Source of the DNA: an uncultured Jannaschia sp.
GTDB taxonomy: Bacteria > Pseudomonadota > Alphaproteobacteria > Rhodobacterales > Rhodobacteraceae
NCBI GenBank assembly: GCA_947494145.1
Contig: CANLTZ010000012.1
Coordinates: 62,001-126,000, forward strand
Direction of reading: 5' to 3'
Length of the DNA stretch: 64,000 nucleotides
The notes beneath the pieces are model-generated. The model searched no databases. It was not told the DNA's origin and worked only from the letters and a program-made list of their open reading frames with translations. Of the stretch, positions 40,953-49,322 are shown in pieces. The position numbers were made by a program, and so were the translations under genes. Within the stretch, counting starts at the first letter, position 1. The number at the start of each line of letters is the position of its first letter.

Positions 40953-41626
40953 TGCGCGTCCTCTCGCGGCAGCATCCAACCCACGCCGCGCACCGTGACG
41001 ATGGGCAAGGGGCATTCCGCCGCCTCCAGCGCGCGGCGCAATCGCGAGACCGAGGCTTCCAGCGCGTTGGGTCCGACTTCGTCGTCGAAACCGTAAACCG
41101 CTTCTTCCAAGGCGCGGCGCGGCGCGACCCGGCCAGCGGCGCGGATGAGATGTTCCAGAACCGCGACCTCCCGCCGGCCCAGTGGCACGGGCGCGCCGCC
41201 GACGCTGGCGCTTCGCGCGGCGGTGTCCAACGCGATGGGCCCAAGCTGCAAGGTCGTGCCGGACCGGTCGCCCGGGCGACGCAGAACCGCACGGCAGCGG
41301 GCGACGAGTTCCGGCATCTCCACCGGCTTGACGACGTAATCGTCCGCGCCGCCATCCAGCCCCGCCAGACGGTCCGTCAACTGGTCGCGGGCCGTCAGCA
41401 CGATGACCGGCACCCGCCCATCCTTGCGCAGCGACGGCAGCAGGCGCAGGCCATCCGCATCCGGCAGGCCCAGATCCAGCAGCACCAGATCATGGTCCAC
41501 AAGCGCCGACATCTCCCGCGCGTCGCCCGCCGTTCCGGCATGGTCGACCGCAAAGCCCGCACGGTGCAGCGCGTCACGGACGGCATCGGCAAGCGGTGGG
41601 TGATCCTCGACAAGCAGCACACGCAT
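40949..41626 (-). CDS. OmpR/PhoB-family response regulator
   Basis: A 225-residue regulator. The receiver domain has the acidic pocket (Glu7, Asp8), phospho-acceptor Asp51 (VLLDLGLPDADG), Thr in VLTARD and Lys in VVKPVEM. Residues 130-225 form a winged helix (LGRREVAVLEHLIRAAGRVA, ASVSRLRRALE, VRGVGWML). ATG 41626 has GAGGAATT upstream; the frame is open earlier without family likeness. It precedes and overlaps the kinase gene. The paired direct repeats at 41712 and 39575 are likely targets. Confidence 0.9.
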   Translation of the reverse strand: MRVLLVEDHPPLADAVRDALHRAGFAVDHAGTAGDAREMSALVDHDLVLLDLGLPDADGLRLLPSLRKDGRVPVIVLTARDQLTDRLAGLDGGADDYVVKPVEMPELVARCRAVLRRPGDRSGTTLQLGPIALDTAARSASVGGAPVPLGRREVAVLEHLIRAAGRVAPRRALEEAVYGFDDEVGPNALEASVSRLRRALEAAECPLPIVTVRGVGWMLPREDAH

Positions 41627-42006
41627 GATGCGAATTCCTCCGATGGGCACCGGGATGCCATGTGAAATAGCGCGCCAGGGCACGTTGGTCAGGGCGGTAT
41701 GATGGCGGAAGCTGACGAATACCTGACGGGATACCTTGCCATGGCCTGGCGCACCTCCCCCCGACGCGGGCCTACGGGATGTTGCCGGGCCGGGCCGCCC
41801 GCCCACTCGCCTCAGACGCGAGGCAGCGCGCCGCAGATACCGATGCGCGGGAACATGCGTAAGCACCTGACTTACCGATACTAAGCGGAAGCTTGCCTGC
41901 ACTCAGATGCCCTGATTGACCAAGCATGCCAAGCCGGAAGGATCGATGGACCAGCGCAAACCAAGACCTGCGCGGCCAAGCGACCTACAGAAAGAAGATC
42001 CCCCAA
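41627..42006. other. 380-bp divergent control region between response regulator and RTX-pectate-lyase-like gene
   Basis: No gene is seen. It contains the CTGACG direct repeat (41712-41728) and a single CTGACT at 41867. GC drops around 41860-41900 (ACCGATACTAAGCG), where a promoter for the plus-strand gene could lie, but I could not match both -35 and -10 boxes. The gene to the right has only a weak ribosome-binding site (AAAGAAG). Confidence 0.45.
41712..41728 (+). promoter_or_regulatory. Direct repeat CTGACG-N5-CTGACG, candidate response-regulator site
   Basis: Exact six-base repeats at 41712-41717 and 41723-41728, 11-base period. It lies 86 bases upstream of the response-regulator start and 279 bases upstream of the plus-strand RTX gene, so it could serve autoregulation, activation of the secreted enzyme, or both. 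Confidence 0.55.
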
Positions 42007-45000
42007 ATGAACGACCAAATTTCAGGCAATGCGCCCGTCAAAGAAGCACGCTCCCACATCCTTGCCGATCCGCTCTTCAATGCTGCGGCACCGTCGGTCG
42101 GAACCCCGGACGCAGACACCCTGATCGGGACGGACGCAGCGGACGAGATAAGCGGCGAAGCCGGTCGCGACAGCATCACGGGCCTGGGCGGCGACGACAC
42201 GATTGATGGCGGCTCCCAATGGGACACGATCGACGCGGGCGCCGGGGATGACGTGGTCGATGGCGGGTGGGGCAGCGACAGCGTCGCACTGGGCGACGGC
42301 AACGACCTCTTCGAAGATAACGGACAAAACGACACCAATGGCCGCGATACCGTCGATGGCGCCGCGGGCAATGACACGATTGCCGGACTTGGCGGCGATG
42401 ACGTCTTTTTGGGCGGCGACGGCAATGACCAGATCTCGGGCGGCATCGGCGACGATGTCCTGGACGGCGGCAACGGGAACGACATTCTGGAAGGCGGCGA
42501 CGGGAACGACACGATCCGCGGCGGCAGCCAATACGACACGATAGATGCAGGCGCAGGCGACGACGATGTCGATGGCGGCAACGGGCGCGACAGCGTGCAG
42601 TTGGGCGATGGCAACGACATCTTTCGCGACAATGGCCAGGGCGGCATCCACGGGCTCGACTTCGTCGAGGGCGGCGCGGGCGATGACACGATCCTGGGCG
42701 GCGGCGGAGACGACACGTTCCGCGGCGACAGTGGCCGCGACGATATCTCCGGCGGCGACGGAAACGACGTAGTCGATGGTGGCAACGGCCAAGACCTGCT
42801 GACCGGCGGGGCGGGCGCCGATACCATCGACGGCGGCAGCCAGTACGACACCATCGATGCGGGCGACGGCGACGACGTGGTCTTGGGCGGCAATGGCCGC
42901 GACGATGTGCAGCTTGGCGACGGCGACGACATCTTTCAGGACAACAACCAGACCGGCACCCATGCGCTCGACACCGTCGACGGCGGCGCGGGCAACGACA
43001 CGATCTTGGGCGGCGGCGGCGATGACGACTTCGCGGGCGGCGCGGGCGACGACCAGATTTCGGGCGGCGCCGGGGATGACCTGCTGAGCGGCGGGGCCGG
43101 GGCCGACACGTTCGTCTTCGACACCGACGATGGCACAGACATCATCACCGATTTCGTCAGCGGCGAAGACGCAATCGTGTTCGAAGGCGTCGATGCGGGC
43201 TTCGCCGATCTTCTGATCCAAGATGCCGGGCCCAACCTGTCGGTCACCCTGGGCGACACCACGATCCAGCTGGAAGGCGTCGCCGCCGCCGATCTATCGG
43301 CAAACGATTTCGCCTTCCCCGATGGGACGCCTGTCAATGTCGACCCCGATGCCATCGTCATGCCCGACTTCGCGACCATCATCGACGTCGCCGATTTCGG
43401 CATCATTGCAGATGACGGCATCGACGACACCGCCGCCATCCAGGCCATGCTCGATACCACCGACCGCAGTACATATTTCTTCTCGGACGGTGTTTATGAT
43501 ATCTCGGACACGATCATCATCCCCGATGGCCGCGGCACCTCCGTCCCTAGTTTCGTAACCCTTCAGGGCGAAAGCGAAGACGGCACCGTCTTCAAGCTGG
43601 CCGACGGGCTGGACCACCAAGGCCCGATCTTCGGCTCCGAGGGGAATGTGGCGCAGGCCTTCAACAACCGCGTCCGCGACCTCACGTTCGATATCGGCAC
43701 CGGCAATCCGAACGCCACGGGCCTGCAATTCGCGGGCAACAACCAATCCACCGTTAAGGATGTCACCATCCGGTCAGAGGATGGCGGCTCAGTGGGTCTG
43801 GACCTGGCCAGCCAATCTCAATTCGGCCCCGCCTTGATCGAAGACGTCACGGTGGAGGGGTTCGACATCGGAATCTCCATGGCCATTCAGGTCAACAGCG
43901 TCACCTTGGAGGATATCGATCTGATCGGCCAGGAAACCGGCATTGTCAGCACCCTGGCCCATGTCGCCTTCCTTCGCGGCATCGACTACGACGGCGCGGG
44001 CGTCGCCGTCGACAATGACGGCGTGTCCCGGATGCTGCTGATCGACAGTGATCTGCGATCATCGGACCCGGGCCAAGCTGATCAAGTGGCCATCGAAAAC
44101 GGCTTCTCCCTTTACGCATCCGATGTCGCCGTCACCGGCTTCGATACGTCCATCGAATACACAACGAACAATTTCCTGGGCAACCGGCTCGAATCGAGCG
44201 GCGATGTTGACGAATACTGGGCCTTCGGCGACGCGCCCACCGCACGCGGCGGCACGTTCCAGCTGTTCGACAGCCCCGAAACCGGCCTTGGCCTGGACGT
44301 TCGGGAAACGCCTGAGACAGTCTGGAACTCCAATGTCGGCACCTGGGTCGATGTGCGCGATTTCGGCGCCGTCGAGGGCGAGGATGCGTCGGCGGCATTC
44401 CAGGCCGCCATCGATTCCGGCGCCACCACGGTCTACGTCCCCGACGGGTTTTGGACCCTCGAAAGCGAGGTTGTGCTGCGCGGCAATGTGGAGCAATTCC
44501 TGAGCGCAGGCTACGCCAGGACCGCGCCGGGCTCGGTGTTCCGCATCGCCGAGGGTGCCTCCGACCAGATCATGATCGAGGGCATCCACGGTCCCATGAA
44601 CGGCCGCGATGCGACGCTCTTCCTGCATGACAGCGACCGGACCGTGGTCATGCGCGACATGGCGGCCACGCGCTATGAGGCCGTCGCCGATGGCGAGCAG
44701 GGCGATGTCTACCTGGCCAATGTGACGGGCAAACACATGTCCTTCCACGACCAGAACGTCTGGGCCCGCCAACTCAACGTCGAAGGCGACAATGCAGAGA
44801 CCGGCATCGAGGCGAAGGTGCTCAACGATGGGGCCGCCGTCTGGATAATGGGGCTGAAGACCGAAGATCCCGGCACAGTCGTCAAGACGATCAATGGCGG
44901 CCAAACCGAATTGATGGGCTCCTACCACAACGGCCCCGTCGACGTTTCCATTCCCCGCTTCATCACCGAAGATGCGAGCTTCTTCACAACCATTGTCGAC

Positions 45001-45573
45001 GGCTCCACCGCCTCGCAAGACTTCGATCTGGTGCGCGAAACCCGCGACGGCGTCACGCGGGAAGGCAACATCAAGGAAAACAACAATCGCGGCGACGCCT
45101 ATTCCGCCTTCGATCCCGCGGTCATCGCCGACCGGGTCATCATCGTCGACAATGACGATGCCTCGACCACGGGCACCTGGCAAAGTGCCACGTCCTTCCC
45201 GGGTGGCTTTCTGGGCGGTGACTTCCTGTTTGCCCAAGGCGACAGCGGTGCAAGCATCGAATACAGCGCCACCGCCGTCGCGGCGGGCAGCTATACGGTG
45301 TCTCTGCGGATAATCGACGAACGCGGCGGCCAACCCAACAGCGGACATAGCCGCGAGGTCGATGTCGAATTCGGCACGGATGACGATGTCTTCGTGTTCG
45401 AGGATGTGGACTTACGGACTGTCGAAGGCCCGTGGCTGGATCTCGGCGTGATCGAGGTTGCCACCGATGGCCAGATGTTCGTCCGCCTCGACACCGATGG
45501 CGTCACCGGCAACGTGATCGCCGACAGCGTGCGCTTCGAACGGCTGGAGCCGGAGGATACCCTCCTGGGCTAA
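42007..45573 (+). CDS. Large RTX protein with two pectate-lyase-type beta-helix domains and a golvesin-like domain
   Basis: A 1188-residue exported protein. Residues 30-370 are GGxGxDxLx calcium repeats with recurring GGSQYDTIDAGDGDD variants; 370-440 is the module that normally ends RTX proteins (GADTFVFDTDDGTDIITDF). Then come two pectate_lyase_3/GH28-related segments (VADFGIIADDGIDDTAAIQA at 457 and VRDFGAVEGEDASAAFQAAI at 780) in parallel beta-helices, and a golvesin-like beta-sandwich (from about 1043, IVDNDDASTTGTWQ to ADSVRFERL). The secretion-type module is internal rather than terminal, an unusual order. It may degrade or bind an acidic polysaccharide. ATG 42007 is used; an ATG 81 bases upstream is possible. 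Confidence 0.85.
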   Translation: MNDQISGNAPVKEARSHILADPLFNAAAPSVGTPDADTLIGTDAADEISGEAGRDSITGLGGDDTIDGGSQWDTIDAGAGDDVVDGGWGSDSVALGDGNDLFEDNGQNDTNGRDTVDGAAGNDTIAGLGGDDVFLGGDGNDQISGGIGDDVLDGGNGNDILEGGDGNDTIRGGSQYDTIDAGAGDDDVDGGNGRDSVQLGDGNDIFRDNGQGGIHGLDFVEGGAGDDTILGGGGDDTFRGDSGRDDISGGDGNDVVDGGNGQDLLTGGAGADTIDGGSQYDTIDAGDGDDVVLGGNGRDDVQLGDGDDIFQDNNQTGTHALDTVDGGAGNDTILGGGGDDDFAGGAGDDQISGGAGDDLLSGGAGADTFVFDTDDGTDIITDFVSGEDAIVFEGVDAGFADLLIQDAGPNLSVTLGDTTIQLEGVAAADLSANDFAFPDGTPVNVDPDAIVMPDFATIIDVADFGIIADDGIDDTAAIQAMLDTTDRSTYFFSDGVYDISDTIIIPDGRGTSVPSFVTLQGESEDGTVFKLADGLDHQGPIFGSEGNVAQAFNNRVRDLTFDIGTGNPNATGLQFAGNNQSTVKDVTIRSEDGGSVGLDLASQSQFGPALIEDVTVEGFDIGISMAIQVNSVTLEDIDLIGQETGIVSTLAHVAFLRGIDYDGAGVAVDNDGVSRMLLIDSDLRSSDPGQADQVAIENGFSLYASDVAVTGFDTSIEYTTNNFLGNRLESSGDVDEYWAFGDAPTARGGTFQLFDSPETGLGLDVRETPETVWNSNVGTWVDVRDFGAVEGEDASAAFQAAIDSGATTVYVPDGFWTLESEVVLRGNVEQFLSAGYARTAPGSVFRIAEGASDQIMIEGIHGPMNGRDATLFLHDSDRTVVMRDMAATRYEAVADGEQGDVYLANVTGKHMSFHDQNVWARQLNVEGDNAETGIEAKVLNDGAAVWIMGLKTEDPGTVVKTINGGQTELMGSYHNGPVDVSIPRFITEDASFFTTIVDGSTASQDFDLVRETRDGVTREGNIKENNNRGDAYSAFDPAVIADRVIIVDNDDASTTGTWQSATSFPGGFLGGDFLFAQGDSGASIEYSATAVAAGSYTVSLRIIDERGGQPNSGHSREVDVEFGTDDDVFVFEDVDLRTVEGPWLDLGVIEVATDGQMFVRLDTDGVTGNVIADSVRFERLEPEDTLLG

Positions 45574-45587
45574 AGCCCGCTGCTCGG

Positions 45588-45614
45588 GCACGGTGGGCCA
45601 TCCGCCCGCCGTGC
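45588..45614. terminator. Bidirectional terminator-like hairpin between convergent genes
   Basis: GCACGGTGGGC (45588-45598) pairs with GCCCGCCGTGC (45604-45614), 11 pairs including one G-U, five-base loop. It lies 14 bases after the RTX gene and 33 bases after the end of the opposing TetR gene. No T run. Confidence 0.65.
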
Positions 45615-45647
45615 CAGCAACGACCCATCAGACCGGCCGCGCATCCG

Positions 45648-46217
45648 TCATGCGCCCAGACGCCTGGACAGCAGGGCCAAGGCCTCGTCGAACCGGGTCG
45701 GGTCTTGGGCGACCCGGGCCGCCAATTGCGCCCCTTCCAAAAGGGGCAGCGTCGCCGCGGCTTCCACCGCCGGGTTTTCCACCTGCCAGATCGTTCCGTC
45801 CGCCTTGCCCCGCGCAAAGGTCTTGGCCAACCAGTCCAGCATCATCGACCGGAAACGGGTCATTTCACGCACGGTATCGGACGATAGGCTTTCCACGCTC
45901 GTGGAAAAAGACACGCACAGACACAGGCGTTGGCCCCCATCCAGCGCCCCGCGATACCGGTCGATCAGCGCCGCAAGGCGGCCCGCCCCGCTGGCCCATT
46001 CCGCATCTATTTCGGCACAGGCCGCTTCCAAATCCGAATAGTAGCGCTTCATCAAGGCGACCGACAAAGCCGCCTTGCTGGGGAAATGGTGATGAACGCT
46101 CGCCTTTCGAATGCCGACATCGGCCGCCAGATCGGCATAGCTGAACCCGTCGAAACCGCGACTGCGCGCGGCGCGTTCCGCGGCATCCAACAGCGCCGTC
46201 TTCGTGTCCAAGCTCAT
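45648..46217 (-). CDS. TetR-family transcriptional regulator
   Basis: A 189-residue TetR protein. The N-terminal helix-turn-helix is residues 8-50 (ALLDAAERAARSRGFDGFSY, ADVGIRKASVHHHFPSKAAL). The ligand domain contains cysteines in LCLCVSF (about residues 95-101). It is the last gene after the cupin and amine oxidase (four-base overlap) and probably represses this operon through the palindrome at 47991-48018. The length and layout resemble regulators of the AcrR/TetR_C_11 kind. Confidence 0.88.
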   Translation of the reverse strand: MSLDTKTALLDAAERAARSRGFDGFSYADLAADVGIRKASVHHHFPSKAALSVALMKRYYSDLEAACAEIDAEWASGAGRLAALIDRYRGALDGGQRLCLCVSFSTSVESLSSDTVREMTRFRSMMLDWLAKTFARGKADGTIWQVENPAVEAAATLPLLEGAQLAARVAQDPTRFDEALALLSRRLGA

Positions 46218-47275
46218 ATGCGGGCCCGCGACATGTCCAGCGTTTCCAATACGGTCTCAGCGGCTTCCAAGGCCCCTTCGATATAACCCCCGAACTGGGC
46301 GGCCACCTCCGTCCCTGCCAAAAGCAGCCGTCCCCCCCAAAGATTGGCCATCTCGCGCGGCAGCCCATAGGTCGGGTGGGTGTAAAGCGGCGCCTTGTCC
46401 GCATCCGTCGAGGTATGGGGGTCAAAGGCCCAATCCTTGATCAACAGATGCCGCGGCGCCCCGGCCCTGGGCCCGAACAACCGGGTCAACTGGGCCAACA
46501 GATGGGTGCGCAGACGATTTTCATCCGCCCGCCCCCCGGGCGGGACACCGATGAAGCCGAACAGGGCATAGGGGCCGCCAGTCGCGGGCGACGCATCGTG
46601 GATTTCGACCATCGGCCCCACACGGCTCATGGCGTCGCCCGACAGGCCCGCGTCGCGCCAGAACGGCTGGTCATAGACCGCCACCGCCTTGGCCTGCCCC
46701 GCCATCCAGGTGGGGATGTTGCGCATGGCGCCCACGACCGGGTCCGGCAGGGTGGGCGCATAGGTCAGGCGGGCGGCCACGCGCGGCGGCAGGGCCAGAA
46801 CCACCCGATCCGCGCTGAGCCTCTCACCCCCCGCCAGGGTCACAACGCAGCGCGCACCCTCATTCTCGACCCTGGAAACCGGCGCAGCCAAGCGCTTCTT
46901 GGCGTCGGGAAGGTGGTCGGCCAGGGCACTTGTCAGCGCGGCCAAGCCACCCTCAAGCCGCCAGGATCCTTCCATCGACGCATGGCCCCTGCCCCGCTGC
47001 ACCTGCCCGCGCTCATCCTCGAACAGCAACGCCCCATCGGAAAACTGGTCGAACGTCGTCAGGCCCAGACGCGCGATCAACGCCGCGATGCGCGGCTGCC
47101 CCGGCCAAAACCAGGCGGGCCCCATATCGTAATAGCCCGCCCCATCCCGTTCGGTCTTGATCCGTCCGCCAAAGCGCGGTCGCGCCTCGACCAGCAGGTA
47201 ATCCTGTCCCCGGGCTTCCAACCGTTCGGCCAGCGCAAGGCCGGACAGCCCGCCGCCCACAATAAGCACACTCAT
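46214..47275 (-). CDS. FAD-dependent amine oxidase (flavin monoamine oxidase type)
   Basis: A 353-residue flavoprotein. The N-terminal dinucleotide-binding motif [17 protein letters not shown] with a following [11 protein letters not shown] is the amine-oxidase fingerprint; the C-terminal [20 protein letters not shown] is the matching FAD block. It is shorter than classic MAO (about 450-500) with a reduced substrate domain. Substrates of such proteins include amines and polyamines; none can be named. ATG 47275 overlaps the cupin stop. Confidence 0.87.
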   Translation of the reverse strand: MSVLIVGGGLSGLALAERLEARGQDYLLVEARPRFGGRIKTERDGAGYYDMGPAWFWPGQPRIAALIARLGLTTFDQFSDGALLFEDERGQVQRGRGHASMEGSWRLEGGLAALTSALADHLPDAKKRLAAPVSRVENEGARCVVTLAGGERLSADRVVLALPPRVAARLTYAPTLPDPVVGAMRNIPTWMAGQAKAVAVYDQPFWRDAGLSGDAMSRVGPMVEIHDASPATGGPYALFGFIGVPPGGRADENRLRTHLLAQLTRLFGPRAGAPRHLLIKDWAFDPHTSTDADKAPLYTHPTYGLPREMANLWGGRLLLAGTEVAAQFGGYIEGALEAAETVLETLDMSRARI

Positions 47276-47940
47276 GTGGCAGGTGCTTTGGCGTAGCGCA
47301 AATGGCCGGTCTTGACCCAGACCTTTGCGCCCTCGGGTCCCGCTGTCGCCGACAAGCCCTGCCCGTCGGGCAAGCGCAGCCACGCCCCCTTGCCAAGCGT
47401 CTCGCCGCTTTCGCTGACCGACCCGTCAAGGACAAGCATCTCGCTCCCGCCGATATCCGCGTTGTCGAGCGTGGCACCCGGCGCAAGATGGCTGAAGGTC
47501 ACCGTCTCGCGGCTATCTCGGTGCAACTCAGCCGTGGCCACGCCGTCGACCGGCGCAGCCAACGCCTCCGCCATGTCCTTTCGGAACTGGTTCCGGTCGT
47601 CCATGTCGAACTGCCAGAGCTTCACAAAAATCGTGCAGCCCGGTGCCGATCCTGGCGTGTGCGACGTCGTCGGCGGGTTGCGGACATAGGTGCCCACTGG
47701 ATAGTCGCCATGCTCATCCTGGAACACGCCGTCCAGCACGATGAATTCTTCGCCGCCCGTATGGGTATGCGCCGAGAACGTGCTGCCGGGCGCGTAGCGC
47801 ACGATGGTCGTGGCGCGCGCCACTTCGCCGCCAATCCGGTCGAGCATCCGACGGTCCACGCCCGGCATCGGGGACGCAATCCAGTCGATCTGCTCTGAGT
47901 GGATGACCACCCGCTCCGAAAAGTCGGCATTCAATTCCAC
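47272..47940 (-). CDS. ChrR-type double-cupin protein
   Basis: A 222-residue protein with two cupin-like repeats (residues 30-115 and 125-215). The first keeps a metal site ([14 protein letters not shown] and a later His in TTSH), as in the C-terminal cupin of the anti-sigma factor ChrR, which responds to singlet oxygen and oxidised lipids. The ChrR zinc-binding N-terminal anti-sigma domain is absent, so it is not itself an anti-sigma factor. The start codon is GTG with AGGA upstream. First gene of the cupin-amine oxidase-TetR operon; an oxidative-stress role is a reasonable guess. Confidence 0.8.
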   Translation of the reverse strand: MELNADFSERVVIHSEQIDWIASPMPGVDRRMLDRIGGEVARATTIVRYAPGSTFSAHTHTGGEEFIVLDGVFQDEHGDYPVGTYVRNPPTTSHTPGSAPGCTIFVKLWQFDMDDRNQFRKDMAEALAAPVDGVATAELHRDSRETVTFSHLAPGATLDNADIGGSEMLVLDGSVSESGETLGKGAWLRLPDGQGLSATAGPEGAKVWVKTGHLRYAKAPAT

Positions 47941-47990
47941 ATTCTATCCTTTCGAGTTGGGCGCAGCTTGGCGTCAGTGTTCGGACGGCA

Positions 47991-48027
47991 TGCGCGCCTA
48001 TCTACCAGTAGGCAGGCATACACGCAA
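47991..48027 (-). promoter_or_regulatory. Promoter with overlapping palindromic operator for the cupin operon
   Basis: On the minus strand TTGCGT (48027-48022) and TAGATA (48004-47999) are 17 bases apart, a good sigma-70 promoter. The inverted repeat TGCGCGCCTA (47991-48000) and TAGGCAGGCA (48009-48018), 8 of 10 matching, with an inner CTAC/GTAG, covers the -10 and spacer. That is the expected place for TetR-type repression. It lies about 60 bases before the cupin GTG. Confidence 0.6.
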
Positions 48028-48144
48028 ATAAACGGCGCGGGCCCGTCGACATAGACCGCCTCGGGGATGTTCCGTTCGCCCACATCTCTATGGATATTGA
48101 ATGAGAAAGCCGCGATGGACGCCTACAAGCGCTCTATGGCGTGG

Positions 48145-48172
48145 CGGCGTGAAACGCCGGGACGGTCCCGGC
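48145..48172 (-). terminator. Hairpins downstream of the LOV-like PAS gene
   Basis: CGGCGT (48145-48150) pairs with ACGCCG (48154-48159) over GAA, directly followed by a second small palindrome CGGGACGGTCCCG. They lie about 75 bases after the minus-strand PAS gene and may end the XRE-PAS transcript. No T run, so the call is tentative. Confidence 0.4.
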
Positions 48173-48237
48173 CAGACGCGCCGTTACCATTGACGTCCAA
48201 CCTAGGGTAAAAGACGCAAAAAGCAGTCTGCGATCGA

Positions 48238-48627
48238 CTATGCCGGGCGCTGCACCGCCACGAAATGTGTGACGACGCCTTCGCTGCTCCAGATGGGTCG
48301 CAATTCGCAGATATGTGTGAAGCGGGTTCCGTCCCGGCGGTAGTTGGTGATCCGCACCAGACCAGCTTTGCGCTCGGCGATCAGGGCCTGGAACCGAGCG
48401 ACGGCCTCGGGTTCGGTTTCGGGCCCTTGCAGAAATGACAGACTGCGCCCCACGGCGTCTGATTGACTGTAGCCCGTATGCGCCTCGAAGGCGGGTGAGA
48501 CATAGATGACCGGCGTCCCTGCCGTGGCGAGGCAGATGACCGAAGACGCCTCGGACATGTCGTCGGGAAGCGCGGCATCGTCTTGCGCGGCGACGAAGGT
48601 GTCGAAGGTGCTGAACTGTTTAGCCAT
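48238..48627 (-). CDS. LOV-like PAS domain protein lacking the photoactive cysteine
   Basis: A 129-residue single PAS domain with strong LOV resemblance: TPVIYVSPAFEAHTGYS, then GRSLSFLQGPETEPEAV where LOV proteins have GRNCRFLQG, NYRRDGTRF and VVTHFVAVQ. The flavin-adduct Cys is Leu63 and the preceding Asn is Ser62, while Asn95 and Gln126, which contact the flavin ring, are kept. Cys-less LOV proteins can still signal through flavin photoreduction, or act as redox or non-light sensors. There is no output domain; the partner is probably the XRE regulator whose gene overlaps by eight bases. ATG 48627 was chosen as the first codon outside that gene's core. Confidence 0.82.
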   Translation of the reverse strand: MAKQFSTFDTFVAAQDDAALPDDMSEASSVICLATAGTPVIYVSPAFEAHTGYSQSDAVGRSLSFLQGPETEPEAVARFQALIAERKAGLVRITNYRRDGTRFTHICELRPIWSSEGVVTHFVAVQRPA

Positions 48628-49054
48628 CGTGCTCGCCCGGGTTGCGATGTCGAGGGGGCACGAGTGTTTCGACCAGCTGCACAAGCCGCAGCTTACCCCC
48701 CCGATCTTCCATGCGAACGAAGGCGCTGACCAAACGGGAAAGCAGATCGGCCTCATTGGCCAGTTGCGTATCTGGGTCGATCTCACCCGGTGTTGGTGTT
48801 TCGACCGGCAGCAGGTCGTTGATGTGGACGCCGTAATGCGCTGCCAGCTTTAGCAGATAGGGCAAGCTGCACTTGCTCTGGGCGTCTTCGTATTTCTGAT
48901 ATTGCTGCGGGCTGACAGAGATGATGGACGCAACCTGCGCCTGGGTCATTCCGCGGGCGACACGCAGGCCCCGCAGCCTGCCGCCGACATAGCGATAAAC
49001 GCAGTCCATTTCAGGCGGAGCGGTATCCGTTATCAAATTCCGATCTTCGAGCAT
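48620..49054 (-). CDS. XRE-family helix-turn-helix regulator
   Basis: A 144-residue regulator. An XRE/Cro helix-turn-helix covers residues 22-80 (LRGLRVARGMTQAQVASIIS, then SPQQYQKYEDAQSKCSLPYL). The C-terminal 60 residues are helical and charged (LLSRLVSAFVRMEDRGGKLR). ATG 49054 has GAGG seven bases upstream; an ATG four codons earlier is possible. It is translated with the LOV-like PAS protein, which suggests that the PAS protein modulates its DNA binding. It is divergent from the kinase-phosphatase-BLUF row. Confidence 0.85.
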   Translation of the reverse strand: MLEDRNLITDTAPPEMDCVYRYVGGRLRGLRVARGMTQAQVASIISVSPQQYQKYEDAQSKCSLPYLLKLAAHYGVHINDLLPVETPTPGEIDPDTQLANEADLLSRLVSAFVRMEDRGGKLRLVQLVETLVPPRHRNPGEHDG

Positions 49055-49322
49055 ACCGGTCCTCATGCGGTGATCTTTCGCGGACGGGTCACCCCGTCAC
49101 GTCCAGCAGCATAGGACCGGCAGCACTCGGAAAGTGAGGAAAAATCAGGGCAATTGCCGTAACGTCCGCCCATTTTTCGACATTCTGCGCCCGGGCGGTT
49201 CTGAAATGCCCTGGAATCGCCCCCGTCCAGCGGCATTCGCCTGCGTTCCGTCCATAATTTCGCCTGAAAAGAGGTGTTTCTCAAAAAACGAGATAGCCGT
49301 CGCGTTAACGAGAGAACCGATT

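Noticed and set aside
42100-43120. Regularly spaced DNA repeats resembling a CRISPR or minisatellite
   Set aside because: The period is 27 bases or multiples with variable sequence and codes GGxGxDxLx peptides, so it is the RTX region of the large protein; the same holds for 38300-39450.
49082-49104. GGACG/CGTCC repeat as an operator of the XRE gene
   Set aside because: The arms are only five bases and no promoter boxes could be placed around it.
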